Positions 1 through 5,487 are shown, counted from the stretch's first letter. The stretch is 6,341 bases of DNA from JANPEZ01 sp031423155 (GCA_031423155.1 JANPEZ010000137.1:1-6341); one strand, 5' to 3'. Numbers and translations are program-made. Notes: generated from the sequence alone by a model not told the origin.

Positions 1-173
1 ACGTCGGTGGAGCCGGTGAAGCCGGTTCCCGAGATGGTGACGCTGGCTCCCTCGAGTCCGTGCGTGGGATCGAATCCGAGGATCGAGCCCTGAGCCGAAG
101 CCGGAACCATCCCCGCGGTCAGGGAGAAGATAGCGACCAGCCCGATCAAGATGGCGCGGCGTTTCGGGCCCAT
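1..173 (-). CDS. Secreted IPT/TIG-domain protein, N-terminal part (cut by left edge)
   Basis: Only the first 57 complete codons are present; the gene runs off the left edge. The ATG at 173 is preceded by a G-rich Shine-Dalgarno-like run (GGGGGGAAG). The protein begins with a clear Sec signal peptide: basic n-region (K4, R5, R6), hydrophobic core at about residues 8-23, and an A-S-A/Q-G cleavage site near residues 25-28. The mature part starts an immunoglobulin-like IPT/TIG fold, seen as GFDPTHG (33-39) followed by GASVTISGTGF (42-52). TIG domains usually act in surface or extracellular proteins, as adhesion or spacer modules. The start lies 30 bp after the stop of the GcvT-like gene on the same strand, so co-transcription is likely. 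The rest of the protein, and therefore its job, cannot be seen. It resembles the N-terminus of the protein at 5565-6341 in architecture. Confidence 0.8.
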   Translation of the reverse strand, partial: MGPKRRAILIGLVAIFSLTAGMVPASAQGSILGFDPTHGLEGASVTISGTGFTGSTD

Positions 174-183
174 CTTCCCCCCG

Positions 184-202
184 CTCGGGGGCGGCCCCCG
201 AG
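184..202 (-). promoter_or_regulatory. GC-rich hairpin between gcvT-like stop and TIG gene start
   Basis: A perfect 8-bp stem (184-191 with 195-202) with a 3-nt loop occupies most of the 30-bp gap between the GcvT-like stop codon (204-206) and the TIG start codon (173). It has no following T-run, so it is a poor rho-independent terminator. In the minus-strand RNA the C-run at 187-191 could instead pair with the G-run at 178-182, which is the Shine-Dalgarno region of the TIG gene. Two mutually exclusive hairpins are therefore possible. A regulatory role is an inference; a chance G/C-rich fold is the alternative. Confidence 0.35.
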
Positions 203-203
203 A

Positions 204-1322
204 TCAGACTCTGGGCCCCACCCCATCGGGGTCGAAGAACGCCCTCGCGGTCACGACACCCTTGGCAGAGGACCCGTCGGCGGACGCTACCATGACTTGC
301 GCTTCGGCGCAACCCGGCCGCAGGTATCCCATGGCCAGACCCTTCCGAAGGAACCAGCCGTTGTCGGATGACGTCACCGCCCCGATCTGTTCGCCGTCCA
401 GCGTCACCGCATCGCCGGCCGCAGGAACGTAGGACAGGTCCTCGAACCCGATCCCGACGAGGAGCCGCGAGAGACCGTCGTCCCTCTGGCGTCGAAGGGC
501 ATCCCGCCCGATGTAGCCCTCCTTGTCGACGTCTACCGCCCAGGCGAGGCCGGCCTCGAGCGGGCTCGTGGTGTCGCTGATGTCCAGTCCGTAGAGCGGG
601 TACTTCTTCTCCATGCGGACGCTGCGGAGCGCGCCGAGACCTGCTGGCTTCGCTCCGAACTCCTCGCCGGCCGAGAACACCGCGTCCCAGACGTGCTCGG
701 CGTAGTCGCGCGGGTAGTACAACTCGTACCCCAGTTCGCCGGAGTATCCGGTCCGGGACACGACCATCGGAACCTCGGCGACCACAGCCTCGGTCAGCCG
801 GAAGTACGGCAGGGCCGCCGTTGAAAGGTCCGCGTCGGTAAGACCGGACAGCAGTTCGCGAGAACGAGGTCCCTGCAGAGATAGGTACGCATGGCCCGAG
901 ATGGTGTTCGTGATGTAGGTGCGCATCCCGGCCCCGTGTTCGGCAAGCCACGACTGCACGGTCTCGACCCGAGAGGGCGTCGCGATCAGCCAGAAATGCT
1001 CGGCCGAGAACCGATAGCACGTGAGGTCATCGATCATCCCCCCGGCCGCGTTGCACAGCGAGGAATACAGCACTCCCCCATCCGTCAGCCGGCGCTCGAC
1101 GTCCCGCACGAGCACCTTCTGCAGCAGGGCTTCCGCATCCGGTCCCTTGATGTCGATGGGACCTTGGTAGTAGACGTCGTAGATGCCGACGGCCTCGCGC
1201 GTCGCCAGGTGCTCCTCCTCGACGCTGGTGAAGACGACGGCGGCGTCGAACCCGATCCGGTCACCGAGCTCGGCCCCCGCCTCGAGGAACTTATGGAAGT
1301 ACGGCGTATGTCTGCGTGCCAT
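204..1322 (-). CDS. GcvT-family folate-dependent aminomethyl/methyltransferase, substrate unknown
   Basis: The 372-aa protein is the usual length for the glycine-cleavage T-protein (GcvT) family, which moves one-carbon units from an amine or methyl donor to tetrahydrofolate in the cytoplasm. Family features in order: EEEHLATREAVGIYDV (35-50), the folate-site segment NAAGGMIDD (91-99) with its conserved Asp pair, LQGPRS (149-154), the signature RTGYSGELGYELY (190-202), PAGLGALRSVRMEKKYPLYG (226-245) and SPLEAGL (253-259). The C-terminal barrel ends with a conserved-looking GYL segment (332-334). The N-terminus is unlike true GcvT: the usual aromatic-G-x-x-MP motif is missing and the H-M-G motif is replaced by Y-Y-Q-G (51-54). 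No GcvH or GcvP is nearby. I infer a demethylase or relative (such as the dimethylglycine or DMSP-type branches) rather than glycine cleavage. An upstream in-frame extension to 1490 was rejected because the ATG at 1322 has a strong Shine-Dalgarno sequence and the extension overlaps the previous gene. Confidence 0.85.
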   Translation of the reverse strand: MARRHTPYFHKFLEAGAELGDRIGFDAAVVFTSVEEEHLATREAVGIYDVYYQGPIDIKGPDAEALLQKVLVRDVERRLTDGGVLYSSLCNAAGGMIDDLTCYRFSAEHFWLIATPSRVETVQSWLAEHGAGMRTYITNTISGHAYLSLQGPRSRELLSGLTDADLSTAALPYFRLTEAVVAEVPMVVSRTGYSGELGYELYYPRDYAEHVWDAVFSAGEEFGAKPAGLGALRSVRMEKKYPLYGLDISDTTSPLEAGLAWAVDVDKEGYIGRDALRRQRDDGLSRLLVGIGFEDLSYVPAAGDAVTLDGEQIGAVTSSDNGWFLRKGLAMGYLRPGCAEAQVMVASADGSSAKGVVTARAFFDPDGVGPRV

Positions 1323-1384
1323 CGGCGGATCCCCCTTCGAGAAGTCGAACGCCGCGCAGCTTACGCCGGTCTCAGCACCGGGGG
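1323..1384 (-). other. 62-bp gap between nucleotidyltransferase and GcvT-like genes
   Basis: The gap contains the Shine-Dalgarno site above and one small hairpin (1366-1370 with 1377-1381, 5 bp, 6-nt loop) just after the nucleotidyltransferase stop. The hairpin lacks a T-run and is too weak to call a terminator. No convincing promoter is visible, so read-through from the toxin-antitoxin operon into the GcvT-like gene is possible. The gap is too short to hold a glycine riboswitch of the usual kind. Confidence 0.4.
1331..1338 (-). promoter_or_regulatory. Shine-Dalgarno site fixing the GcvT-like start
   Basis: On the minus strand GAAGGGGG ends 8 nt before the ATG at 1322. This spacing and purine richness support initiation at 1322 rather than at upstream in-frame codons that would run into the nucleotidyltransferase gene. 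Confidence 0.6.
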
Positions 1385-2095
1385 CTAACTCACCAGCCGC
1401 CTGAAGACGATGGCAGCGTCGTCCGATCCGTCGATGCGTCGATAGCAGCGGCTGGAAGGGTCGCCGAAGTAGGCGTGCCTCCGCATCCAACCTCGTTCGC
1501 TGCTGGAGAGGTCGGCAGACAGTGGATCCGGATCCGCCACCAAAGACAGGAGGAACGCCACATCCTCGCGCTGGGCCTCGGGCTCATCGTCCACTTCGAT
1601 CGCTCGAACCTTCACTAATAGCGCGCCCAGCATGTTCGGCAGCGGCACTTGCCCGACTTCATCCCTGGTTCTCACGGGCATCTCGATCGTCCGGCGCAAG
1701 GCCTGGGTGCCGCCGGGAACCCGCACCGTATGAGCTCTCCCGATCGTGAGGAGACGGGCTCTCTCACCCACGCCGTCCGGTCCCAGAACGTCGAGGCTCA
1801 CCTCCCCTTTCCTGAAGCGGTGACCTACTCCGTCGGGCGAAGCTCCGTCGAACTCGAATCCGCGTTCCACGAGTAGAGCGCTCATCAGCTCGGTCCCGCC
1901 GGTCACAGCTCGGACGTTGACGAGGATGTCGGCGTCCCGGCTCGCGCGGATCAGGTCGGCGCCGAGAGCCCAGCCGTGCAGGGCAACCATGTGAGCGCCG
2001 ATCAGTGTCCACGGAGCCGGGGAGGATCGGGCCAGGTCGATCAACCCCGCCCACATGTCGTGGAACCCATCACCGAGTTCAGGGACCTCGATCAT
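1385..2095 (-). CDS. AbiEii-like nucleotidyltransferase, putative toxin of a toxin-antitoxin pair
   Basis: This 236-aa cytoplasmic protein looks like a minimal nucleotidyltransferase of the MNT/AbiEii group, which transfers a nucleotide to a target and acts as the toxin in AbiE-type systems. Motifs seen: the glycine-helix start WTLIGAHMVALHG (29-41), the catalytic carboxylates in RASRDADIL (50-58; D54 and D56 as D-x-D), a third acidic residue in the strand VSLDVLGPDG (99-108; D102), and the C-terminal LLVKVRAIE (159-167) followed by REDVAFLL (176-183), matching the K...A...R.xD helix pattern of AbiEii relatives. The catalytic triad looks intact, so it should be active. The ATG at 2095 overlaps the stop of the HTH gene in ATGA, which gives translational coupling and fixes the start; a longer reading to 2212 would lie inside the HTH gene. 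The final 50 residues are unassigned. A non-toxic housekeeping or antibiotic-type nucleotidyltransferase is the alternative, but the HTH partner favours a toxin. Confidence 0.75.
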   Translation of the reverse strand: MIEVPELGDGFHDMWAGLIDLARSSPAPWTLIGAHMVALHGWALGADLIRASRDADILVNVRAVTGGTELMSALLVERGFEFDGASPDGVGHRFRKGEVSLDVLGPDGVGERARLLTIGRAHTVRVPGGTQALRRTIEMPVRTRDEVGQVPLPNMLGALLVKVRAIEVDDEPEAQREDVAFLLSLVADPDPLSADLSSSERGWMRRHAYFGDPSSRCYRRIDGSDDAAIVFRRLVS

Positions 2096-2748
2096 TCGGA
2101 CAACTTGCTGATGAGATCGCGCGCACTCCTTCTTACGCGCGGGTCGTCCGCGTTCAGCAGATCGGCCGCCGCCACCGCAAGGGGCGCTCGGTCGGCGCGC
2201 CGAAGGACCCAATCCTGCTCTGGGATGCGCAGGATCAGGTTGGGCCTTGCGGCATCTGCCAGCGGGCGGAACCGTTCGTCGATCGATTCGTAGTCGCGCC
2301 GACTCACGTAAGCATCGAGCGATCCCGATTCCGGCCGAAGGTCGTACTCGGGAAAGTCTGCTGACAGCCCCGATCTGACGGGCGATCGCCCTTCGAGCCT
2401 CTTCAGATCCCCTGGTAGAACCCGCAACTTCTCAACGGATGCCCTCGGCTGGCTGGAAGCTATCGCCCGGGCGAGCCAACCCGGTTCACGCATCCGGCGC
2501 CGCAGTCGGGACCTGACCGAAGGAACGACCCAGGCCGGATCTTCTCCGGACAGCAGGGCAAGTACCGCCCAAGCGTTCGCCGCACTCAGGGGACGACCCG
2601 GATGGGAACGACGGGCACCGATATCCTTGACCAGCCATCGGTTCCCCACCTTCGCCGCATCGATGAGTCCACGCTTGGCCAGGACCCGAACCCTCTGCGG
2701 GCTGATATCGAGTTCTGATGCCACGTCGGATATCGATCGGAAAGCCAT
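2092..2748 (-). CDS. HTH protein, putative antitoxin and autorepressor
   Basis: The 218-aa protein opens with an excisionase/MerR-like helix-turn-helix: ISDVASELDISPQRVRVLA (6-24), then the wing K-V-G-N-R-W-L-V (33-40). A basic segment with GRPLSAANAWAVLALLSG (51-68) follows; this G-R-P-L-S..AW pattern is one I associate with HTH partners of AbiEii-like proteins in actinobacteria. Residues 75-95 are Arg-rich. The C-terminal half (about 130-218) has no motif I recognise and may bind the toxin or counter it. The gene overlaps the nucleotidyltransferase by 4 nt (ATGA). The ATG at 2748 has no Shine-Dalgarno sequence; the promoter -10 box is only 7 nt upstream, so a leaderless mRNA is expected. 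A near-perfect inverted repeat spans the promoter and is the likely site where this protein represses its own operon, as is known for AbiEi antitoxins. The HTH is clear; the antitoxin role rests on the partner and on operon form. Confidence 0.75.
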   Translation of the reverse strand: MAFRSISDVASELDISPQRVRVLAKRGLIDAAKVGNRWLVKDIGARRSHPGRPLSAANAWAVLALLSGEDPAWVVPSVRSRLRRRMREPGWLARAIASSQPRASVEKLRVLPGDLKRLEGRSPVRSGLSADFPEYDLRPESGSLDAYVSRRDYESIDERFRPLADAARPNLILRIPEQDWVLRRADRAPLAVAAADLLNADDPRVRRSARDLISKLSE

Positions 2749-2750
2749 GA

Positions 2751-2782
2751 ACAGAATTATTGCGCTATCGCAATGATTCTGT
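2751..2782. promoter_or_regulatory. Operator-like inverted repeat over the toxin-antitoxin promoter
   Basis: The arms ACAGAATTATTGCG (2751-2764) and CGCAATGATTCTGT (2769-2782) are inverted copies matching at 13 of 14 positions, separated by CTAT. The repeat covers the -10 box, the whole spacer and half of the -35 box of the HTH gene promoter, so a protein bound here would block RNA polymerase. It is noticeably A+T-richer than its surroundings. The HTH protein encoded just downstream is the natural candidate ligand (inference). Confidence 0.75.
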
Positions 2783-2785
2783 CAA
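2756..2785 (-). promoter_or_regulatory. Sigma-70-type promoter of the toxin-antitoxin operon (leaderless)
   Basis: On the minus strand, TTGACA (2785-2780, perfect -35) is followed by an 18-bp spacer and AATAAT (2761-2756, 5 of 6 to the -10 consensus). Seven nucleotides lie between the -10 box and the ATG at 2748, so transcription should begin at or within a base or two of the start codon. No ribosome-binding sequence exists upstream, which agrees with leaderless translation, a common mode in actinobacteria. Confidence 0.7.
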
Positions 2786-2816
2786 GAGGACCCTTCCAGA
2801 CCGGCGTATCCCCTTC

Positions 2817-4193
2817 TCAGGTGCCGTCGATGTGGACGAGCAGGAGCTGCCCGCGCTGGCCCCGCGCCGAGTTCAGGGTCAGGTCCGGTCCCTGCTGCGA
2901 CACATAAGTCTTGTGCGCCTGCACGTCCAGGAGCCAGTAGCCCTCGCCGAAGAAGTAGCTCACGTCGACCACGCCGCTCGACTCCCAGACGCCCGGGCCG
3001 CCGGCGGCCTCGATCGCGCGCGCCGGGGGATCGAGCTGGGCAACCGGGGTCAGCGTCCCCGAACCCAGGTCGTAGGTCAGTACCCGGGCATAACCCGAAG
3101 AAGCTCGGTTGCGATCTTCCTGCATCACGAGCGTAGTCGCGTTGATGCCCAGGTTGTCCAGGTTGACGATGTCGTCGCCTGCGTCGCCGTCGAGCACGAC
3201 CTCGAGGGTGGCGTTCCGGGGCGCCGCCGGATCAACGGTGAGCCTGTACAGCCGACCGTTGGTCGTCTCCCCTCTAGCTGCGCCAGTGTCCGACATGTAG
3301 ATCACTCCAGGGTTACCCGGATCGTGCGCGGCATCCTCGATGCGCACGAAGTTGAACGAGCCGAGGCCCTTCGCCACCTCGTTCAGTTCCATGCCGTCGT
3401 ATCTCGAGGCGTGCGGGATCGTCACGAAGCGTCCGGCGAGCGACTCCCCCTTGGTGATGTCGTCGGAGGAGGGGTTCCCGTCTCCCTGGTCGTCGGGCAC
3501 CCAGACGGTGAACCTGCCCTGGCCACGGATGGCTTTGGCGAACGTGGGGCTGTAGTAGGCGTATGCCTGCGACTCCAGCCGGAACGAATCCTCGGCCAGG
3601 TAGGTCATCGCCGTGTCGAGGCCCTTGATGGGCACGACGTTCTCGTGATTGAGGTGACCGAACTGGGGTGTTTCCAGTATGCGGCCGGTGATCGTGTTAA
3701 CCGCGACCGAGATGCCGCCCTTGGGAGTTCCGATCCACTCTTCTCCCGTGAAGTACCAGGGCGTGCCGCGCACGTAGTCAAGCGTGCTGGAGCAGAAATA
3801 CTGATACCCCTCGGTTCCGTCGACGAGATAGCTGGCGGCGACGACCTGGCCGTTCGGGTTCAACGTCAGATGCGATACGCGAGAGTCGCTCGCATCGCCC
3901 CAGTCATGGGCCGTCTCGTGGTTCACGAAGACTTCGAGCCGGTTGCCGGCGCTCTTGTACGCGCCGATACCGTCGGGCACGCCGGTGAACTGGAATCCCC
4001 CGAGCGTTCCGCCGATGACCTCGCCGCTCGTGATGATCGGCGTGATGCTCGTGCCGGGATCGAGCGAGATGATGTACGCCCGGGCGTCGGTCACTGCAGG
4101 CGTCTTCAGCTCTACCGCCGCCGCGTTCCCCGCAGGCGAGAGCATCGAAACGACCAGTAAGGCTCCGACGATGGATGCGACGCGACGGCGCAA
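2817..4193 (-). CDS. Secreted PhoX-like (DUF839) protein
   Basis: The 458-aa protein has a Sec signal peptide (R2-R4, hydrophobic 7-19, A-A-A/V-E cleavage near 26) and no twin-arginine motif. The rest resembles the PhoX/DUF839 family: VNHETAHDW (90-98), GTEGYQYFCSS (126-136) then GTPWYFTGEEW (143-153), NHENVVP (182-188), HDPGNPGVIYMSDTG (290-304), GRLYRLTVDP (313-322), NLDNLGI (344-350) and TLVMQEDRN (354-362). PhoX enzymes are iron- and calcium-dependent alkaline phosphatases with a beta-propeller fold. The single cysteine (C134) falls where PhoX has its iron-binding Cys, and E93, E151/E152, E184 and E359 are candidate metal ligands. The protein is shorter than classical PhoX, so phosphatase activity is likely but not certain. 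The start is TTG, supported by a Shine-Dalgarno run AAGGGG 6 nt upstream and by the signal peptide beginning exactly there. It lies 63 bp downstream of the small ORF at 4257-4457. Confidence 0.8.
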   Translation of the reverse strand: MRRRVASIVGALLVVSMLSPAGNAAAVELKTPAVTDARAYIISLDPGTSITPIITSGEVIGGTLGGFQFTGVPDGIGAYKSAGNRLEVFVNHETAHDWGDASDSRVSHLTLNPNGQVVAASYLVDGTEGYQYFCSSTLDYVRGTPWYFTGEEWIGTPKGGISVAVNTITGRILETPQFGHLNHENVVPIKGLDTAMTYLAEDSFRLESQAYAYYSPTFAKAIRGQGRFTVWVPDDQGDGNPSSDDITKGESLAGRFVTIPHASRYDGMELNEVAKGLGSFNFVRIEDAAHDPGNPGVIYMSDTGAARGETTNGRLYRLTVDPAAPRNATLEVVLDGDAGDDIVNLDNLGINATTLVMQEDRNRASSGYARVLTYDLGSGTLTPVAQLDPPARAIEAAGGPGVWESSGVVDVSYFFGEGYWLLDVQAHKTYVSQQGPDLTLNSARGQRGQLLLVHIDGT

Positions 4194-4199
4194 GACCTT

Positions 4200-4205
4200 C
4201 CCCTT
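4200..4205 (-). promoter_or_regulatory. Shine-Dalgarno site deciding a TTG start
   Basis: AAGGGG on the minus strand, within a longer purine run (4196-4208), sits 6 nt before the TTG at 4193-4191. No in-frame ATG or GTG lies near the beginning of the signal peptide; the next Met is residue 17, inside the hydrophobic core. TTG is therefore the best start. Confidence 0.6.
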
Positions 4206-4256
4206 CCCTCTAAGGTCGGGGAAGCATATCCCTTACTGCGGCCGCGCGTACTCCCG

Positions 4257-4457
4257 CTAGCGGCGGTGCTTACCCCTGCGGCTGGGGCCGCTTACGACGA
4301 CGACGGTCTCGCGCTCGAGCATCATCGCGCGGAGATCGGCCACGATCGGGCGATCCACGACAACTTCACCGACCAGACGGACTCGCAGATCGGAGATGTC
4401 CCGGCGGGGCGGAGAGCCGATGGTCTCCTGAGCTTGGGGGGGCGTCATAGGTGCCAT
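4257..4457 (-). CDS. Small hypothetical protein (66 aa)
   Basis: I do not recognise this protein. It starts with a Pro-rich stretch (M1-P18), has a central part alternating hydrophobic and charged residues, DLRVRLVGEVVVDRP (23-37) and MMLERETVVVV (45-55), consistent with beta-strands and one helix, and ends in a basic tail SGPSRRGKHRR (56-66). There is no signal peptide or membrane segment. Codons in the central and C-terminal part favour G/C at the third position, as in the neighbouring genes, which argues for real coding. GGAAGGAA (4467-4474) is a plausible ribosome-binding site but lies about 9 nt from the ATG across a C7 run. An alternative ATG at 4448 would remove three residues. The PhoX-like gene follows 63 bp downstream, so the two may be co-transcribed. 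A spurious ORF remains possible. Confidence 0.5.
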   Translation of the reverse strand: MAPMTPPQAQETIGSPPRRDISDLRVRLVGEVVVDRPIVADLRAMMLERETVVVVSGPSRRGKHRR

Positions 4458-4572
4458 GAGGGGGGGTTCCTTCCATTGCTTGGGTGATCAAGTTAACGGT
4501 GTCCCCCGGCGAGCGCATCCGCCTAGTGGCTCACCCTCCATCACCGCCCGGTCGGATTCAGGCCTAGGTCCC
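4458..4572. promoter_or_regulatory. Divergent intergenic region between small ORF and FkbM gene
   Basis: If the FkbM gene starts at 4573, these 115 bp separate two divergent genes and should hold both promoters. On the minus strand TAACTT (4495-4490) fits the TAnnnT form of an actinobacterial -10 box at a sensible distance from the small ORF, but no good -35 box accompanies it. On the plus strand I see no convincing promoter. The GATCAAGTTAAC area (4486-4497) is locally A+T-richer. All of this is weak. Confidence 0.3.
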
Positions 4573-5394
4573 ATGTCCACCAGGCGGGCATCTGGGGCGA
4601 GATCATCCGAGCGCGCCCTCGGCTTCTCGAGATCCTTGGGGGGTAGGCTCCGGTGGGTGCGCATCCTCGTCGACGTTGGAGCCCACTACGGCGAAACGCT
4701 GACCGTGGCGCTCGATCCGCGGTGGGGGTTCGATCGGGTGTTCTCCCTCGAGCCTTCTCAGGATTGCCAACGACTGCTCCGAGCTTTCCGCGACCCCCGC
4801 CTCGTCGTCGACGGCCGCGGCTTGTCCAACGAGACCAGAACCGCGCAGCTGTACGGGGCCGGCTCGCTCGGGGCCAGCGTCTACGCCGACAAGCTGCAGG
4901 CCGGAGACGGATCGGTGAACGAGATCAGTCTCGTTCGGGCGTCGGACTGGATCCGCGAGCACACGTCCGCAAGCGATGACGTCTTCCTGAAGATGAACTG
5001 TGAAGGCAGCGAGGCCGACATCCTCGACGACCTTCTCGACTCGGACCAACTGACCCAGATCCGATCCATATACGTGGACTTCGACATCCGGAAGATCCCC
5101 AGTCAGGCACATCGGCGAGGCAGACTCGAGGAGCGGTTGTCCGAGGCCGGCATCCCCTACATGACGCCTGAGAGCAGTGGGAAGGCTGGCGGCGCAGCGG
5201 TCAAGATCTGGCTGAACGCTGCCGTCCGAAGGGTCGACTGTCCCTTCTCCGCCCGGGTGCGCTACTCGTTGGGTTGGTATCTGCCGCGCTACATGAGGAC
5301 TACAGCTATCGCCCGCGCGGTCCTGCCTCTGTTCGCGTTCCGGTGGGCGGCCAGAAGGTTCGGCCGCCTAAGGAGCGGCAGGGCCCACCCCTGA
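4573..5394 (+). CDS. FkbM-family SAM-dependent methyltransferase
   Basis: The protein is 273 aa from the ATG at 4573. It carries the class I methyltransferase SAM-binding loop ILVDVGAHYGE (31-41), the second-strand acidic residue in FSLEPS (57-62), VNEISLVRASDWI (115-127) and the FkbM-type signature VFLKMNCEGSEADIL (137-151) with the E-G-x-E motif, then YVDFDIRK (167-174). FkbM-type enzymes O-methylate sugars, polyketides and other small molecules, usually in surface-glycan or natural-product pathways; the substrate here is unknown. The C-terminus (about 217-273) is basic with hydrophobic stretches (245-260) and might associate with the membrane. The start is uncertain: residues 1-28 use codons unlike the rest (AGA, AGG, TCA, TTG, GGG, GGT), and an in-frame GTG at 4657 would begin directly before the SAM loop and give 245 aa. 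A longer reading from 4456 is unlikely because it covers the divergent promoter region. No glycosyltransferase is visible nearby. Confidence 0.8.
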   Translation: MSTRRASGARSSERALGFSRSLGGRLRWVRILVDVGAHYGETLTVALDPRWGFDRVFSLEPSQDCQRLLRAFRDPRLVVDGRGLSNETRTAQLYGAGSLGASVYADKLQAGDGSVNEISLVRASDWIREHTSASDDVFLKMNCEGSEADILDDLLDSDQLTQIRSIYVDFDIRKIPSQAHRRGRLEERLSEAGIPYMTPESSGKAGGAAVKIWLNAAVRRVDCPFSARVRYSLGWYLPRYMRTTAIARAVLPLFAFRWAARRFGRLRSGRAHP

Positions 5395-5410
5395 TCCGAT
5401 CGAGAACCGG

Positions 5411-5440
5411 CGTCCTGAGGGCCGTGCGTCCCGAGGGCCG
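5411..5440 (+). repeat. Two tandem 14-bp direct repeats upstream of a promoter
   Basis: CGTCCTGAGGGCCG (5411-5424) and CGTCCCGAGGGCCG (5427-5440) differ at one base and are separated by 2 bp, giving a 16-bp period. Each core (CCTGAGG / CCCGAGGG) is itself nearly palindromic. They lie just after the FkbM stop and end 18 bp before the predicted -35 box of the TIG/PQQ gene, a suitable place for an activator or repressor. Function is inferred only from position. Confidence 0.4.
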
Positions 5441-5458
5441 CTTCCCCGAAAGTCCGTC

Positions 5459-5487
5459 TTGACGGCCTACATGGCTCTACGTAACTT
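5459..5487 (+). promoter_or_regulatory. Predicted promoter of the TIG/PQQ-like gene
   Basis: TTGACG (5459-5464, 5 of 6 to the -35 consensus), a 17-bp spacer and TAACTT (5482-5487, matching the key T1, A2 and T6 of the -10 box) precede the gene by about 78 bp. The resulting 5' leader of roughly 70 nt contains an inverted repeat CGGATC/GATCCG (5502-5507 and 5522-5527) before the Shine-Dalgarno sequence. Confidence 0.45.

Noticed and set aside
1366..1381. Hairpin after the nucleotidyltransferase stop as a terminator
   Set aside because: The stem has only 5 bp and no T-run follows.
1323..1384. Riboswitch (glycine or folate type) in front of the GcvT-like gene
   Set aside because: The leader is too short and shows none of the conserved cores I know for these classes.
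1323..1490. N-terminal extension of the GcvT-like frame
   Set aside because: It overlaps the end of the nucleotidyltransferase gene in another frame, has no family similarity, and the Shine-Dalgarno site at 1331-1338 points to 1322.
2096..2212. 39-residue N-terminal extension of the nucleotidyltransferase frame
   Set aside because: It lies inside the HTH coding region, is Arg/Gly-rich without motifs, and the ATGA overlap gives a better start at 2095.
2760..4160. 466-aa open frame on the plus strand
   Set aside because: It is the antisense shadow of the PhoX-like gene, which has a signal peptide and family motifs. The plus-strand product has no recognisable domain, and its start falls in the operator.
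4603..5112. 169-aa open frame on the minus strand
   Set aside because: It is antisense to the FkbM gene, whose SAM loop and E-G-x-E signature are clear.
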